From NCBI GenBank assembly GCA_016649895.1, contig JAENWR010000020.1, positions 1 through 42,585 on the forward strand: 42,585 nucleotides of DNA, given 5' to 3'. Positions 17,328 to 24,244 of this stretch are shown here, one piece after another; the stretch's first letter is position 1; every line of letters starts with the position of its first letter. Under the pieces are notes generated by a model, which saw only the letters and a program-made list of their open reading frames with translations, was not told where the DNA came from and searched no databases. The translations under genes and the position numbers were made by a program. The DNA comes from Acidimicrobiia bacterium. GTDB taxonomy: Bacteria > Actinomycetota > Acidimicrobiia > Acidimicrobiales > SKKL01.

Positions 17328-17411
17328 ATCCGACCCACCGCGTCATTCCGCCAAGGAGATACGTACGATCGGGGTTCGCGCCATCCGGCCACGTGAAGGA
17401 GAGAGCTCAAG

Positions 17412-17828
17412 ATGCGTCAACTGGTCGTCGGTTTCGCCGACGTCGACACCGCACGTGAGGCCGTCCGCCAAGCGGCCGAGCTGGCCCAGCAACTCGGGGC
17501 GGTCCTCCACGTGGTCACCGCCATCGAAGACGACACCACCGACATCATTCGGGTGGGCAGCGACGAATGGCAGGTCGCCAGCAGTGGCTTCGCCGAATCG
17601 GCGGCGCGTAACTTCGTCGACTCGCTACCCGGCAAGGTCGACTACACCGTCGGTGTCTTCGAGGGAGCACCGGCCGACGTGCTGGTGTCGGAGGCCGAAC
17701 GACTCGACGCCGACCTCATCGTGGTCGGCAACGTCCGGATGCAGGGCGTGGCGCGGGTGCTCGGCAGCGTCGGCAACGGCGTGATCCGCCATGCCCCCTG
17801 CAGCGTTCTCATCGTCAAGACCGTCTGA
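17412..17828 (+). CDS. Universal stress protein (UspA family)
   Basis: A 138-residue single-domain Usp. The fold is shown by MRQLVVGFADVDTAREAVRQAAELA at the N-terminus and LIVVGNVRMQGVARVLGSVGNGVIRHAPCSVLIVK at the C-terminus (given in parts: residues about 106-137). ATP-binding members carry G-x2-G-x9-G-S/T. Here the second Gly is replaced by Arg (GNVRMQG...GS), so nucleotide binding is uncertain. GAAGGAGAG precedes the ATG. It stands alone, 84 bp after the beta-propeller gene and tail-to-tail with the HxlR regulator. Its 36-bp 3' gap shows only a weak 4-bp stem. Confidence 0.9.
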   Translation: MRQLVVGFADVDTAREAVRQAAELAQQLGAVLHVVTAIEDDTTDIIRVGSDEWQVASSGFAESAARNFVDSLPGKVDYTVGVFEGAPADVLVSEAERLDADLIVVGNVRMQGVARVLGSVGNGVIRHAPCSVLIVKTV

Positions 17829-17864
17829 GCGGCTCCGCCTGAAGCGAGGCACGCCACGGCGAGA

Positions 17865-18344
17865 TCAGGCGCCGTCCGCCTCGGCGGCGACCGCTGGATG
17901 ACCGGGGCCCGGCCGTGCCCCCACGTCGCGCACGGCGATCGGGTCGTGGCAATGGCTGCACACGACCTCGCCATGCATGTCGTGGTCGCAGCTCTGGTGG
18001 TGGAAGACGAGCGGCGTGCCCTCGGAGCCGGTCATCCACCGCTCGGCCCACGCCGCCATGGCGACCAGCACGGGGAAGATGTCACGACCCTTGTCGGTGA
18101 GGCGGTACTCGTGCCGGGGCGGACGGTCCTGGTACGGCACCCGGTCGAACACGCCCTCGTCCACCAAGCGATGGAGGTGCGAGGTGAGGACGTTGCGCCC
18201 GATGCCGAGCCCGTCGTGGAACTCCTCGAACCGCCGCGCCCCCAGGCAGGCCTGGCGGACGATGAGGAGGTTCCAGCCGTCGCCGAGGAGGTCGGAGGCT
18301 CGGGCGATGGTGCACGGCCACGTGGAGGTGTCGGTGCGGCTCAT
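17865..18344 (-). CDS. HxlR-family winged-helix regulator with C-terminal Cys/His cluster
   Basis: A 159-residue MarR/HxlR-type repressor or activator. The core is residues about 10-105: WPCTIARASDLLGDGWNLLIV with the typical Cys11, RRFEEFHDGLGIGRNVLTSHL, and the wing YRLTDKGRDIFPVLVAM. After the core, Cys119, Cys129 and Cys132 with several His (HHQSCDHDMHG, VVCSHCHDP) could bind metal or sense redox state; related HxlR proteins carry a similar tail. It faces an MFS transporter/thioesterase operon, with two inverted repeats in the 53-bp gap, so control of that pump and autoregulation are likely. Confidence 0.92.
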   Translation of the reverse strand: MSRTDTSTWPCTIARASDLLGDGWNLLIVRQACLGARRFEEFHDGLGIGRNVLTSHLHRLVDEGVFDRVPYQDRPPRHEYRLTDKGRDIFPVLVAMAAWAERWMTGSEGTPLVFHHQSCDHDMHGEVVCSHCHDPIAVRDVGARPGPGHPAVAAEADGA

Positions 18345-18362
18345 GGTTCGACACTAGTGGGT

Positions 18363-18410
18363 TTCCTGAAGGAACTCACTGCACTACTGTCAGTTCCGTG
18401 ACGGAACTGA
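18363..18410. promoter_or_regulatory. Two inverted repeats in the HxlR/MFS divergent gap
   Basis: Site 1 is TTCCT-GA-AGGAA at 18363-18374. Site 2 is TCAGTTCC-GTGAC-GGAACTGA at 18390-18410, an 8-bp perfect inverted repeat that covers the GTG start of the MFS gene (18398). Both contain TTCC...GGAA. Binding at site 2 would block both transcription and initiation of translation. The adjacent HxlR protein is the likely ligand. Confidence 0.8.
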
Positions 18411-19807
18411 GTGTGCCGACCAGGGTGCCCGAACCGCTCGAGCGCGGCCCCAGCCCGTGGCCGACGTTCGCGGTGTGCGCCACCGCCGCCTACGTGACGA
18501 CGCTCGACATGTCAATCGTCAACGTCGCCTTCCCCGAGATCGCCAGCAGCTTCCCCGACGCCTCTCGGGGGATGATCTCGTGGGTCGTCACCGCCTACTC
18601 GATCCTGTTCGGCTCGCTCCTCGTGGCCTCGGGACGCATGGCCGACCAGGTCGGCCGCAAGCGCATGCTCCAGGCCGGGATCACCCTATTCCTCCTGGGC
18701 TCGGCGGGCTGCGCCCTCTCCCCCGGCCTCGGCGCGTTGATCGCCGGCCGCGCCGTCCAGGGCCTCGGCGGGGCGCTGATGATGCCCGCCTCCCTCGGAC
18801 TCCTCCTCAGCGCGTTCCCCGCCGAACGTCGCAGCCAAGCCATCGCGTGGAACGGCGCCGCCGGCGCGCTCGGTGTGTCGTCGGGCCCCACGCTCGGTGC
18901 GCTCCTCGTGTCGGGCTTCGGTTGGCGCTCGGCGTTCTGGATCAACATCCCGATCTGCATCGGGCTCGCCGTGATGACCCGGCGATCGGTGCACGAGCCA
19001 CCCCGAGTGCGACAACCCCGACCCGACATCGGTGCAGCGGTGCTCGTCACCGCGGCCGTCGCCGCCCTCGTCGGCGGCATCTCACGCGCCGAGTCCACCG
19101 GCTGGACCGACGCCGCGGTCATCGGCCTGCTCGTGGCGGCGGGCGTCCTCGGCGGCATGGTCGTGCAACGATCCCTCCGCCACCCGGTCCCGCTCATCCC
19201 CCCGTCGCTCTTCCGCGAGCGCTCCTTCACCGCCGCCAACATCGCCACGTTCGTGTTCGGTGCTGCCTTCGCCGCCAACATCTTGAACAACGTGCTGTTC
19301 CTTCGGACGGTCTGGGACTACAGCGTCATCACCGCGGGCCTGTTCTCGGTGCTTGCACCGGTGGTCGTGGCGATCACCGCGTTTGTCGCCGGGCGCACGA
19401 TGGGACGGGTCGGGTTTCGGCCCCTCCTCATCGCCGCCCAGATCTCATTCGCCGTGATCGTCCTCGGCGAAGCGCTGCTCCTGTCCTCCGATCCCACACC
19501 CTGGACACGCTGGCTGCCGTTGATGGTGGTGCTCGGCATCGCCATCGGCTTCACGTTCCCGGTGCTGTCGGCCGCCGCCGTGTCGACGTTGCGGCCCGAG
19601 AACTTCGCACTCGGCGGTGCGGTCAACAACACCTTCCGCCAGGTCGGCTCGGCCGTCGGCGTGGCCCTCGTCGTCACGCTGCAGAGCTCGGGCGACGGCA
19701 TCGACGGGTTCCGCGCCGGGTGGTACTTCGTCGCCGTCTGCGGCCTCATCGCCGCCGCGGCCTGCATGCTGCAACCTCGCGCCTCCACCGAAGGGATCGC
19801 CACGTGA
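18398..19807 (+). CDS. DHA2-type MFS drug/proton antiporter
   Basis: A 469-residue integral membrane protein of the EmrB/QacA (DHA2, 14-helix) class, which exports hydrophobic compounds using the proton gradient. Visible motifs are TLDMSIVNVAFPEIA in helix 1, the loop GRMADQVGRKRML (MFS motif A) and GRAVQGLGGALMMPASLGLLLSAFP (motifs B/C region), then WRSAFWINIPI. Translation starts at a GTG inside the palindrome. Its stop overlaps the start of the thioesterase gene by GTGA, so the two are coupled. Substrate unknown; HxlR pairing suggests induction by a toxic small molecule. Confidence 0.93.
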   Translation: MTELSVPTRVPEPLERGPSPWPTFAVCATAAYVTTLDMSIVNVAFPEIASSFPDASRGMISWVVTAYSILFGSLLVASGRMADQVGRKRMLQAGITLFLLGSAGCALSPGLGALIAGRAVQGLGGALMMPASLGLLLSAFPAERRSQAIAWNGAAGALGVSSGPTLGALLVSGFGWRSAFWINIPICIGLAVMTRRSVHEPPRVRQPRPDIGAAVLVTAAVAALVGGISRAESTGWTDAAVIGLLVAAGVLGGMVVQRSLRHPVPLIPPSLFRERSFTAANIATFVFGAAFAANILNNVLFLRTVWDYSVITAGLFSVLAPVVVAITAFVAGRTMGRVGFRPLLIAAQISFAVIVLGEALLLSSDPTPWTRWLPLMVVLGIAIGFTFPVLSAAAVSTLRPENFALGGAVNNTFRQVGSAVGVALVVTLQSSGDGIDGFRAGWYFVAVCGLIAAAACMLQPRASTEGIAT

Positions 19808-20601
19808 ACTGGGACCACGCCCTCGCGCTGGAGCCGGTCGACCACAACATGTTCCGCGGCCACGTCGACGAGGACTGGACCTCGCTGCAGGGGGTCCACG
19901 GCGGCGTGGTCGCCGCCCTCGCCCTCACCGCCGCCGAGCGAGTGCTGCACGAGCTGGGCGTCGATCCCTCGACGACGCTGCGCGCGGCGACGGTCGGCTA
20001 CGTGGCCGGCAACACGGTCGGCGACCTGACAATCGACGTCGAGGTCGTCCGGCGCGGCCGGTCGCTCGTCTCCACGCACGTCCGCACCACCCAGGACGCC
20101 AAGACCACCACCGTCGCCCGGTTCCACCACTCCCAACCGTGGGAGGGCATCGAGCTCAGCGACATCGCTCCCCCACCCCCACGACCGGCTGGCACCGTCC
20201 GCCTCCAGCGCGAGGGCGCCCGGGCCCACATCAACAACGTGGAGACCCACCTGCACCCCGACACCCAGGTCCTCGCCGGTGGCGACAGTGCCGAGTGGAT
20301 CGCATGGAGCCGACCGCTCGACGGCGACAACTTCGCCAGCGCCTGGCTCCTGATGTTCGGCGACTACTTCCCGCCCGCCGTGTTCGCCAAGGTCACGGCG
20401 CCGGTACGTGCCGTCACCATCGAGTACTCGATGCAGGTGCACTCGGCGGCAGGACGGTGGCACCTCGGCGAGGGCGAGCACCTCACCGCCCGCATGCACG
20501 CCAACCACGCCCACGACGGGTTCGCGGTCGAGGACGGCTGGATCCACCTCCCCGACGGCACGCTGCTGGCCACCACCCGCCAGACCCGCCTCGCCGGCTG
20601 A
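19804..20601 (+). CDS. Acyl-CoA thioesterase-like double hotdog protein
   Basis: A 265-residue protein of the TesB/TesC-like thioesterase superfamily, which hydrolyses acyl-CoA thioesters. The first hotdog shows LQGVHGGVVAALALTAAERVL, a typical hotdog helix, then RAATVGYVAGNTVGDLTIDVEVVRRGRS (strands). The second shows APVRAVTIEYSMQVH and WIHLPDGTLLATTRQTRLA, the latter typical of the family C-terminus. It starts with a GTG overlapping the MFS stop. The overlap implies joint expression with the exporter, perhaps to release and remove an acid; that is inference. It ends tail-to-tail with a TetR gene. Confidence 0.85.
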   Translation: MNWDHALALEPVDHNMFRGHVDEDWTSLQGVHGGVVAALALTAAERVLHELGVDPSTTLRAATVGYVAGNTVGDLTIDVEVVRRGRSLVSTHVRTTQDAKTTTVARFHHSQPWEGIELSDIAPPPPRPAGTVRLQREGARAHINNVETHLHPDTQVLAGGDSAEWIAWSRPLDGDNFASAWLLMFGDYFPPAVFAKVTAPVRAVTIEYSMQVHSAAGRWHLGEGEHLTARMHANHAHDGFAVEDGWIHLPDGTLLATTRQTRLAG

Positions 20602-20644
20602 GGTCGGCCGCATCCCGCGCCGGCGAATTGGTCACCACGGGGAA

Positions 20645-21262
20645 TCAGAGGTCGGGGACGAGGCGGTCGACGACCTCGATCCAGAGGCGTCGGATGTCGT
20701 CGGGGTCGCGCCCGTGCACGGCGCGGAGCCCGTCCCATCCGTCCTGCGAGACGGCCACATCGAGCAGCGCGACGACGTCATCGGCCGCGGCCCCTGGGAT
20801 GGTCGCCAGCTCGGGGGTGAACTGGTGTCGAGCGTGATCGACCAGCCGGCGACGCACCCGGGCGAGGTGGTCGGCGACGATCGGGATTAACTCCGACCGT
20901 TGGCGAGCGAGCTGGGCCGGAGCGCCGCTGGCCTCGAACATCTCGAGCCGGTCGTCGACGAAGGCCGCGATGCGAGCGGCTCGGTCGTTCTCGACCTGGT
21001 CGAGGTGGCGAAGCCGGGCGTCGACGCGTGCGAAGTGACGCTCGACGGTCTGGCGACGCAGGTCGTCGACACCGTCGAAGTAGCGAAAGACCGATCGCAC
21101 CGACACCCCGGCACGTGCCGCCGCCCGTTCGAGCGTGACGTCGAGGATGCCCTCGTCGATGAGCGAGAGCATGGCGTCGACGACGGCAGCCCGGTTCCGC
21201 TCGCGCCGCGCGCCCCGGCCGTCGACGGCGGGACCCACCGGTCCGTCCACGTTCCGAGTCAT
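20645..21262 (-). CDS. TetR-family regulator facing the haloalkane dehalogenase operon
   Basis: A 205-residue regulator. The helix-turn-helix spans residues about 20-70: RRERNRAAVVDAMLSLIDEG, LERAAARAGVSVRSVFRYFDGVDDL. I chose ATG 21262 because GGAGGGGAG lies 2 bases upstream; a longer open frame continues across the dehalogenase gene but is antisense. The 96-bp divergent gap contains promoter block B, whose spacer carries repeated TGACA elements. The protein probably represses the dehalogenase operon. Because block A before the beta-propeller gene is almost identical, it may control that gene too. Confidence 0.9.
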   Translation of the reverse strand: MTRNVDGPVGPAVDGRGARRERNRAAVVDAMLSLIDEGILDVTLERAAARAGVSVRSVFRYFDGVDDLRRQTVERHFARVDARLRHLDQVENDRAARIAAFVDDRLEMFEASGAPAQLARQRSELIPIVADHLARVRRRLVDHARHQFTPELATIPGAAADDVVALLDVAVSQDGWDGLRAVHGRDPDDIRRLWIEVVDRLVPDL

Positions 21263-21297
21263 CTCTCCCCTCCTTACGATACCAGTCTCGAACAAAG

Positions 21298-21341
21298 TAT
21301 TGACATATGCAGCTGACATTAGTTGAATCAGCGGGGTGACC
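21298..21341 (+). promoter_or_regulatory. Promoter/operator block B upstream of the haloalkane dehalogenase
   Basis: TTGACA (21300-21305), 17-bp spacer, TTGAAT (21323-21328). The spacer contains the second copy of TGACAT, 13 bp after the first, within AGCTGACATTAG. The predicted start lies near 21335, about 24 bases before the GTG, leaving room for the GAGGGAG ribosome-binding site. Matches block A at 37 of 44 positions. Confidence 0.78.
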
Positions 21342-21358
21342 GAACTGAGGGAGAACCC

Positions 21359-22267
21359 GTGAAGGTCCTGCGCACACCCGACGATCGCTTCGCCAACCTC
21401 GTCGACCACCCGTTCGACCCGCACTACGCCGAGGTCACCGCTGGCGACCACGAGCCGCTGCGGATGCACTACCTCGACGAAGGACCGGCCGACGCCGCAC
21501 CCGTCCTGTTGCTCCACGGCGAGCCGACCTGGAGCTACCTGTATCGCCACATGATCCCGGTCCTCACCGCAGCGGGGCACCGCGTCGTCGCCCCCGACCT
21601 CGTCGGCTTCGGTCGCAGCGACAAGCCGGCCGACCCCGCCGACTACTCCTTCGCCCGGCTCGTCGCGTGGACCTCTGCCCTCCTGTTCGATCACCTCGAC
21701 CTGCGCGACATCACCTACTTCGGCCAGGACTGGGGGGCGCTCGTCGGTCTGCGCCTGGTCGCGGCCGATCCCGACCGCTACGCCCGGGTCGCCATCGGCA
21801 ACGGCGGCCTCCCCACCGGCGAGGGCACGCCCACCGAGGCGTTCCTCAACTGGCAGCGGTTCGCCCAGACCAGCCCGTCGTTCAAGGTGGGTCGCATCAT
21901 CTCCGGCGGCACCGTCACCCCCCTCGACGACATCACGATCGCCGCCTACGACGCGCCGTTCCCCGACAAGACCTACATGGCCGGCGCCCGCACGCTGCCC
22001 TCGCTGGTGCCGACCTCGGCCGACGATCCGGCCCACGACGACAACGTGGCGGCCTGGGAGGTGCTGGGTCGCTTCGACAAGCCGTTCCTGTGCACCTTCT
22101 CCGACAGCGACGCCATCACCAAGGGCGGCGACGCCGTCTTCCTCCGCAAGGTCCCGGGCACCAAGGGCCAGGCCCACACCACCATCGAGGGCGGCGGCCA
22201 CTTCCTCCAGGAAGACCGCGGACCCGAGCTGGCCCGCATCCTCAACGAGTTCATCGCCGCACCATGA
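21359..22267 (+). CDS. Haloalkane dehalogenase (alpha/beta-hydrolase)
   Basis: A 302-residue enzyme that hydrolyses carbon-halogen bonds of haloalkanes to alcohols. Key residues are visible: oxyanion motif HGEPTWS (53-59), nucleophile Asp124 followed by halide-binding Trp125 in [12 protein letters not shown], a cap-domain Trp165 (FLNWQRF), an acid in [12 protein letters not shown] (Asp249 or Asp251) and the base His281 in [10 protein letters not shown]. Nucleophile D, base H, an acid after strand 7 and a Trp-Trp pair fit subfamily HLD-I (DhlA-like). The start is a GTG with GAGGGAG upstream; an upstream TTG lies in the -10 element. It overlaps the metallo-beta-lactamase gene by ATGA. Confidence 0.93.
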   Translation: MKVLRTPDDRFANLVDHPFDPHYAEVTAGDHEPLRMHYLDEGPADAAPVLLLHGEPTWSYLYRHMIPVLTAAGHRVVAPDLVGFGRSDKPADPADYSFARLVAWTSALLFDHLDLRDITYFGQDWGALVGLRLVAADPDRYARVAIGNGGLPTGEGTPTEAFLNWQRFAQTSPSFKVGRIISGGTVTPLDDITIAAYDAPFPDKTYMAGARTLPSLVPTSADDPAHDDNVAAWEVLGRFDKPFLCTFSDSDAITKGGDAVFLRKVPGTKGQAHTTIEGGGHFLQEDRGPELARILNEFIAAP

Positions 22268-23094
22268 GCATCGAGATCACGCTCCTCGGCACCGGCAGCC
22301 CGCTGCCCTCGGCCGACCGGGCCGGGCCGTCCACGCTCGTCCGCACCGGCGACGCCACCGTCCTCGTCGATTGCGGCCGTGGGGTCGTCATGCGCCTGGC
22401 CGCCGCCGGCGTGCTGCCGATCGGCCTGTCGGCCGTGCTGCTCACGCACCTGCACAGCGACCACATCACCGACCTCAACGACGTCATCACCACGCAGTGG
22501 GTGATGTCGACCGAGCCCACGCCGCTCCGGATCATCGGTCCGCGTGGGACGGCACAGGTGGTCGATGCCGTCCTCAGCATGCTCGAGCGCGACATGGGCT
22601 ACCGCCACGCCCACCACGCCGATCTCCAGCATCCGCCGACGCTCTCGGTCACCGAGGTGGACCCGGGCAACTCCTTCGCCCTCGGGTCCACCACCATCTC
22701 GGTCCACCGAACCGACCACCGCCCCGTCGAACCCACGGTCGGCTACCGCGTCGAGCACGACGGCGCAGTGGCTGCGCTCGCCGGCGACTCGGTGCCGTGC
22801 CCCGAGCTCGATGCCATGTGCGCCGGCGTCGACATCTACGTGCAGACCGTCATCCGCGACGACCTCGCCGCACTGGTGCCGAGCGAACGCCTCCACGACA
22901 TCTGCGACTACCACTCGACGGTGGAGCAGGCCGCCCAGACGGCGGCGCGCGCCGGCGTCGGGACGCTCGTGATGACCCACTACGTGCCCGCGCCGGCCCC
23001 CGGCGCCGAGGACGAGTGGCTCACGCTCGCCGCCGCCCACTTCGACGGCGACATCGTGATCGGCCCCGACCTCACGAAGGTCACCACCGGCTGA
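22264..23094 (+). CDS. Metallo-beta-lactamase-fold hydrolase, RNase Z-like subgroup
   Basis: A 276-residue MBL-fold protein. The first zinc motif is [10 protein letters not shown] (His62, His64, Asp66, His67). Further ligands are plausible in [10 protein letters not shown], in the Asp of [11 protein letters not shown] and in the His of VMTHYVPAP, so both zinc sites appear complete. [21 protein letters not shown] before the last His matches RNase Z/arylsulfatase-like members that act on small molecules. Start overlaps the dehalogenase stop by ATGA, so the two are translated together. A role in the step after dehalogenation (ester or lactone opening) is speculation. Confidence 0.9.
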   Translation: MSIEITLLGTGSPLPSADRAGPSTLVRTGDATVLVDCGRGVVMRLAAAGVLPIGLSAVLLTHLHSDHITDLNDVITTQWVMSTEPTPLRIIGPRGTAQVVDAVLSMLERDMGYRHAHHADLQHPPTLSVTEVDPGNSFALGSTTISVHRTDHRPVEPTVGYRVEHDGAVAALAGDSVPCPELDAMCAGVDIYVQTVIRDDLAALVPSERLHDICDYHSTVEQAAQTAARAGVGTLVMTHYVPAPAPGAEDEWLTLAAAHFDGDIVIGPDLTKVTTG

Positions 23095-23196
23095 TCACCA
23101 GGCCAGCCGACGCGGCCGCCAGCACCCCGAACGTGGCCTCGTCCACGGCTCCTCGTCCGGAGGGTCACCGCATGGCGCATCCGACGACGAGGTCGC

Positions 23197-23706
23197 TCAG
23201 CGCGAGCGCCACGCGGCCAGCATCGCCAGCTCGGTCCTCGCCAGGCGAGCGAGAACGGTGTCGTGACCGGCAAGGTGGAGGCCGAGCGCCGCCCGGCAGA
23301 ACTCGAGATCCTTCTGACGGCCGGCGGCGAGCTTCGACACCACCAGATCGTTCGCCTCGAGACAGAGGCCGCGGACGCCGTTCGTGTTGTCGTTCACCAG
23401 AACGATCAGTCGTCGCCGCCACCCCTCTGGAAGCAACACCGTGCGCTCACCAACACCGTCGCCATGGAAACCGTGCAGCTCGTCGAAGCTCGACCCCGCG
23501 CCGAGCACCCCGTCGATGAGATCCGCCTTGTCGCCGCTCGGGTCATCCAGAGGCAGGAGATCGGCCTCCATCGAACGAGTCAGAAGCGCGTCGTCGACCG
23601 TCGGGTCGGTTGCCAGGATCGCCTGGCTCCCAACGACGATGACCGTGTTCTCTCCGAGAAGCGCGCCAGCAGCACGGATGAGGTGTTCAAGCTGAACGAC
23701 GTTCAT
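23197..23706 (-). CDS. DUF6036-like nucleotidyltransferase, probable toxin of a toxin-antitoxin pair
   Basis: A 169-residue protein with a minimal nucleotidyltransferase core: VIVVGSQAILATDP followed by RSMEADLLPLDDPSGD, matching the G-S-x-A ... D/E-x-D pattern in which acids bind metal. The middle and C-terminus (ANDLVVSKLAAGRQKDLEFCRAAL) resemble DUF6036/AbiEii-like proteins. I chose ATG 23706 because it overlaps the upstream XRE gene by 20 bp; a longer frame exists but only repeats sequence of the XRE region in another frame. Pairing with an XRE protein resembles type IV-like toxin-antitoxin or abortive-infection modules. Toxicity is inferred. The 102 bp downstream are non-coding and unremarkable. 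Confidence 0.82.
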   Translation of the reverse strand: MNVVQLEHLIRAAGALLGENTVIVVGSQAILATDPTVDDALLTRSMEADLLPLDDPSGDKADLIDGVLGAGSSFDELHGFHGDGVGERTVLLPEGWRRRLIVLVNDNTNGVRGLCLEANDLVVSKLAAGRQKDLEFCRAALGLHLAGHDTVLARLARTELAMLAAWRSR

Positions 23707-24208
23707 CGGACCGGCCGGGGATCGAACGGATGGCGGTGAGCCGCTCCTCATCGGACAACAGGCCGGCGAAGGGCGTGTGCTGGCGCATCTCGTATCCCCG
23801 CTGACTCGGGTCGAGCAGCACGGCCACGATGGCGATGAGAGGTCGATCGACGACCGCCTGCCATTCGGCGAGCCAACGCCGAGATGCTCGCGACGTTGCT
23901 TCATCCTGAAGCTGACGATGCAGGCGACCGCGAGCTCGTACGATCGCGGCCTCCGGGTGGCGCAGCACCTCAGCCGCCGTCAACCGTCCGAGCGCGAGGC
24001 TGACGAGCTCCTCACGGGTGGGGTGTCCGGGCGGTGGCTCGAACTGAACGGCCCCGAAGAGGCGAGCCACCGTCGACGCCCCTGGATCCGCCCGGTCGGT
24101 CTCTATCCGCCACACGGTGGACGGAGCGACGTCGGCTGTGGCCGCCAACTTGCGGATCGACATCCCCCGCAGCTCTCGCGCAGCACGAAGCTCGCTCCCG
24201 ACGCTCAT
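23687..24208 (-). CDS. XRE-family helix-turn-helix protein, probable antitoxin
   Basis: A 173-residue protein. The N-terminal Cro/C1-type HTH (residues about 5-55) reads LRAARELRGMSIRKLAATADVAPSTVWRIE. The rest (LRHPEAAIVRARGRLHRQL, RASRRWLAEWQAVVDRPL, and DPSQRGYEMRQHTPFAGLLSDEERLTAI) is a helical domain typical of long XRE antitoxins that pair with nucleotidyltransferases. It overlaps the partner gene by 20 bp. A 20-bp palindrome lies 3 bp before the ATG, an ideal place for autorepression. The pair is isolated between unrelated genes, which fits acquisition as a module. Confidence 0.85.
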   Translation of the reverse strand: MSVGSELRAARELRGMSIRKLAATADVAPSTVWRIETDRADPGASTVARLFGAVQFEPPPGHPTREELVSLALGRLTAAEVLRHPEAAIVRARGRLHRQLQDEATSRASRRWLAEWQAVVDRPLIAIVAVLLDPSQRGYEMRQHTPFAGLLSDEERLTAIRSIPGRSDERRSA

Positions 24209-24210
24209 GC

Positions 24211-24230
24211 TGTAAGCGTATACGAATACA
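24211..24230. promoter_or_regulatory. 20-bp palindrome before the XRE/nucleotidyltransferase pair
   Basis: The sequence is TGTA-AG-CGTATACG-AA-TACA: symmetric at 16 of 20 positions around a perfect 8-bp core at 24217-24224. It starts 3 bp upstream of the XRE start codon (24208) in the short gap before the anti-sigma-like gene. It is AT-rich for this window and probably covers the -10 region. Likely the antitoxin's own operator. Confidence 0.78.
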
Positions 24231-24244
24231 GTCGGAGGGCCTGA

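Noticed and set aside
18457..20601. 714-codon plus-strand frame across the MFS and thioesterase genes
   Set aside because: Only its second part (from the GTG at 19804) is the real thioesterase. The Arg/Pro-rich first part is an out-of-frame reading of the MFS gene.
20645..22201. 518-residue reading of the TetR gene extending across the dehalogenase
   Set aside because: The extension is antisense to the dehalogenase. A good ribosome-binding site and the helix-turn-helix place the start at 21262.
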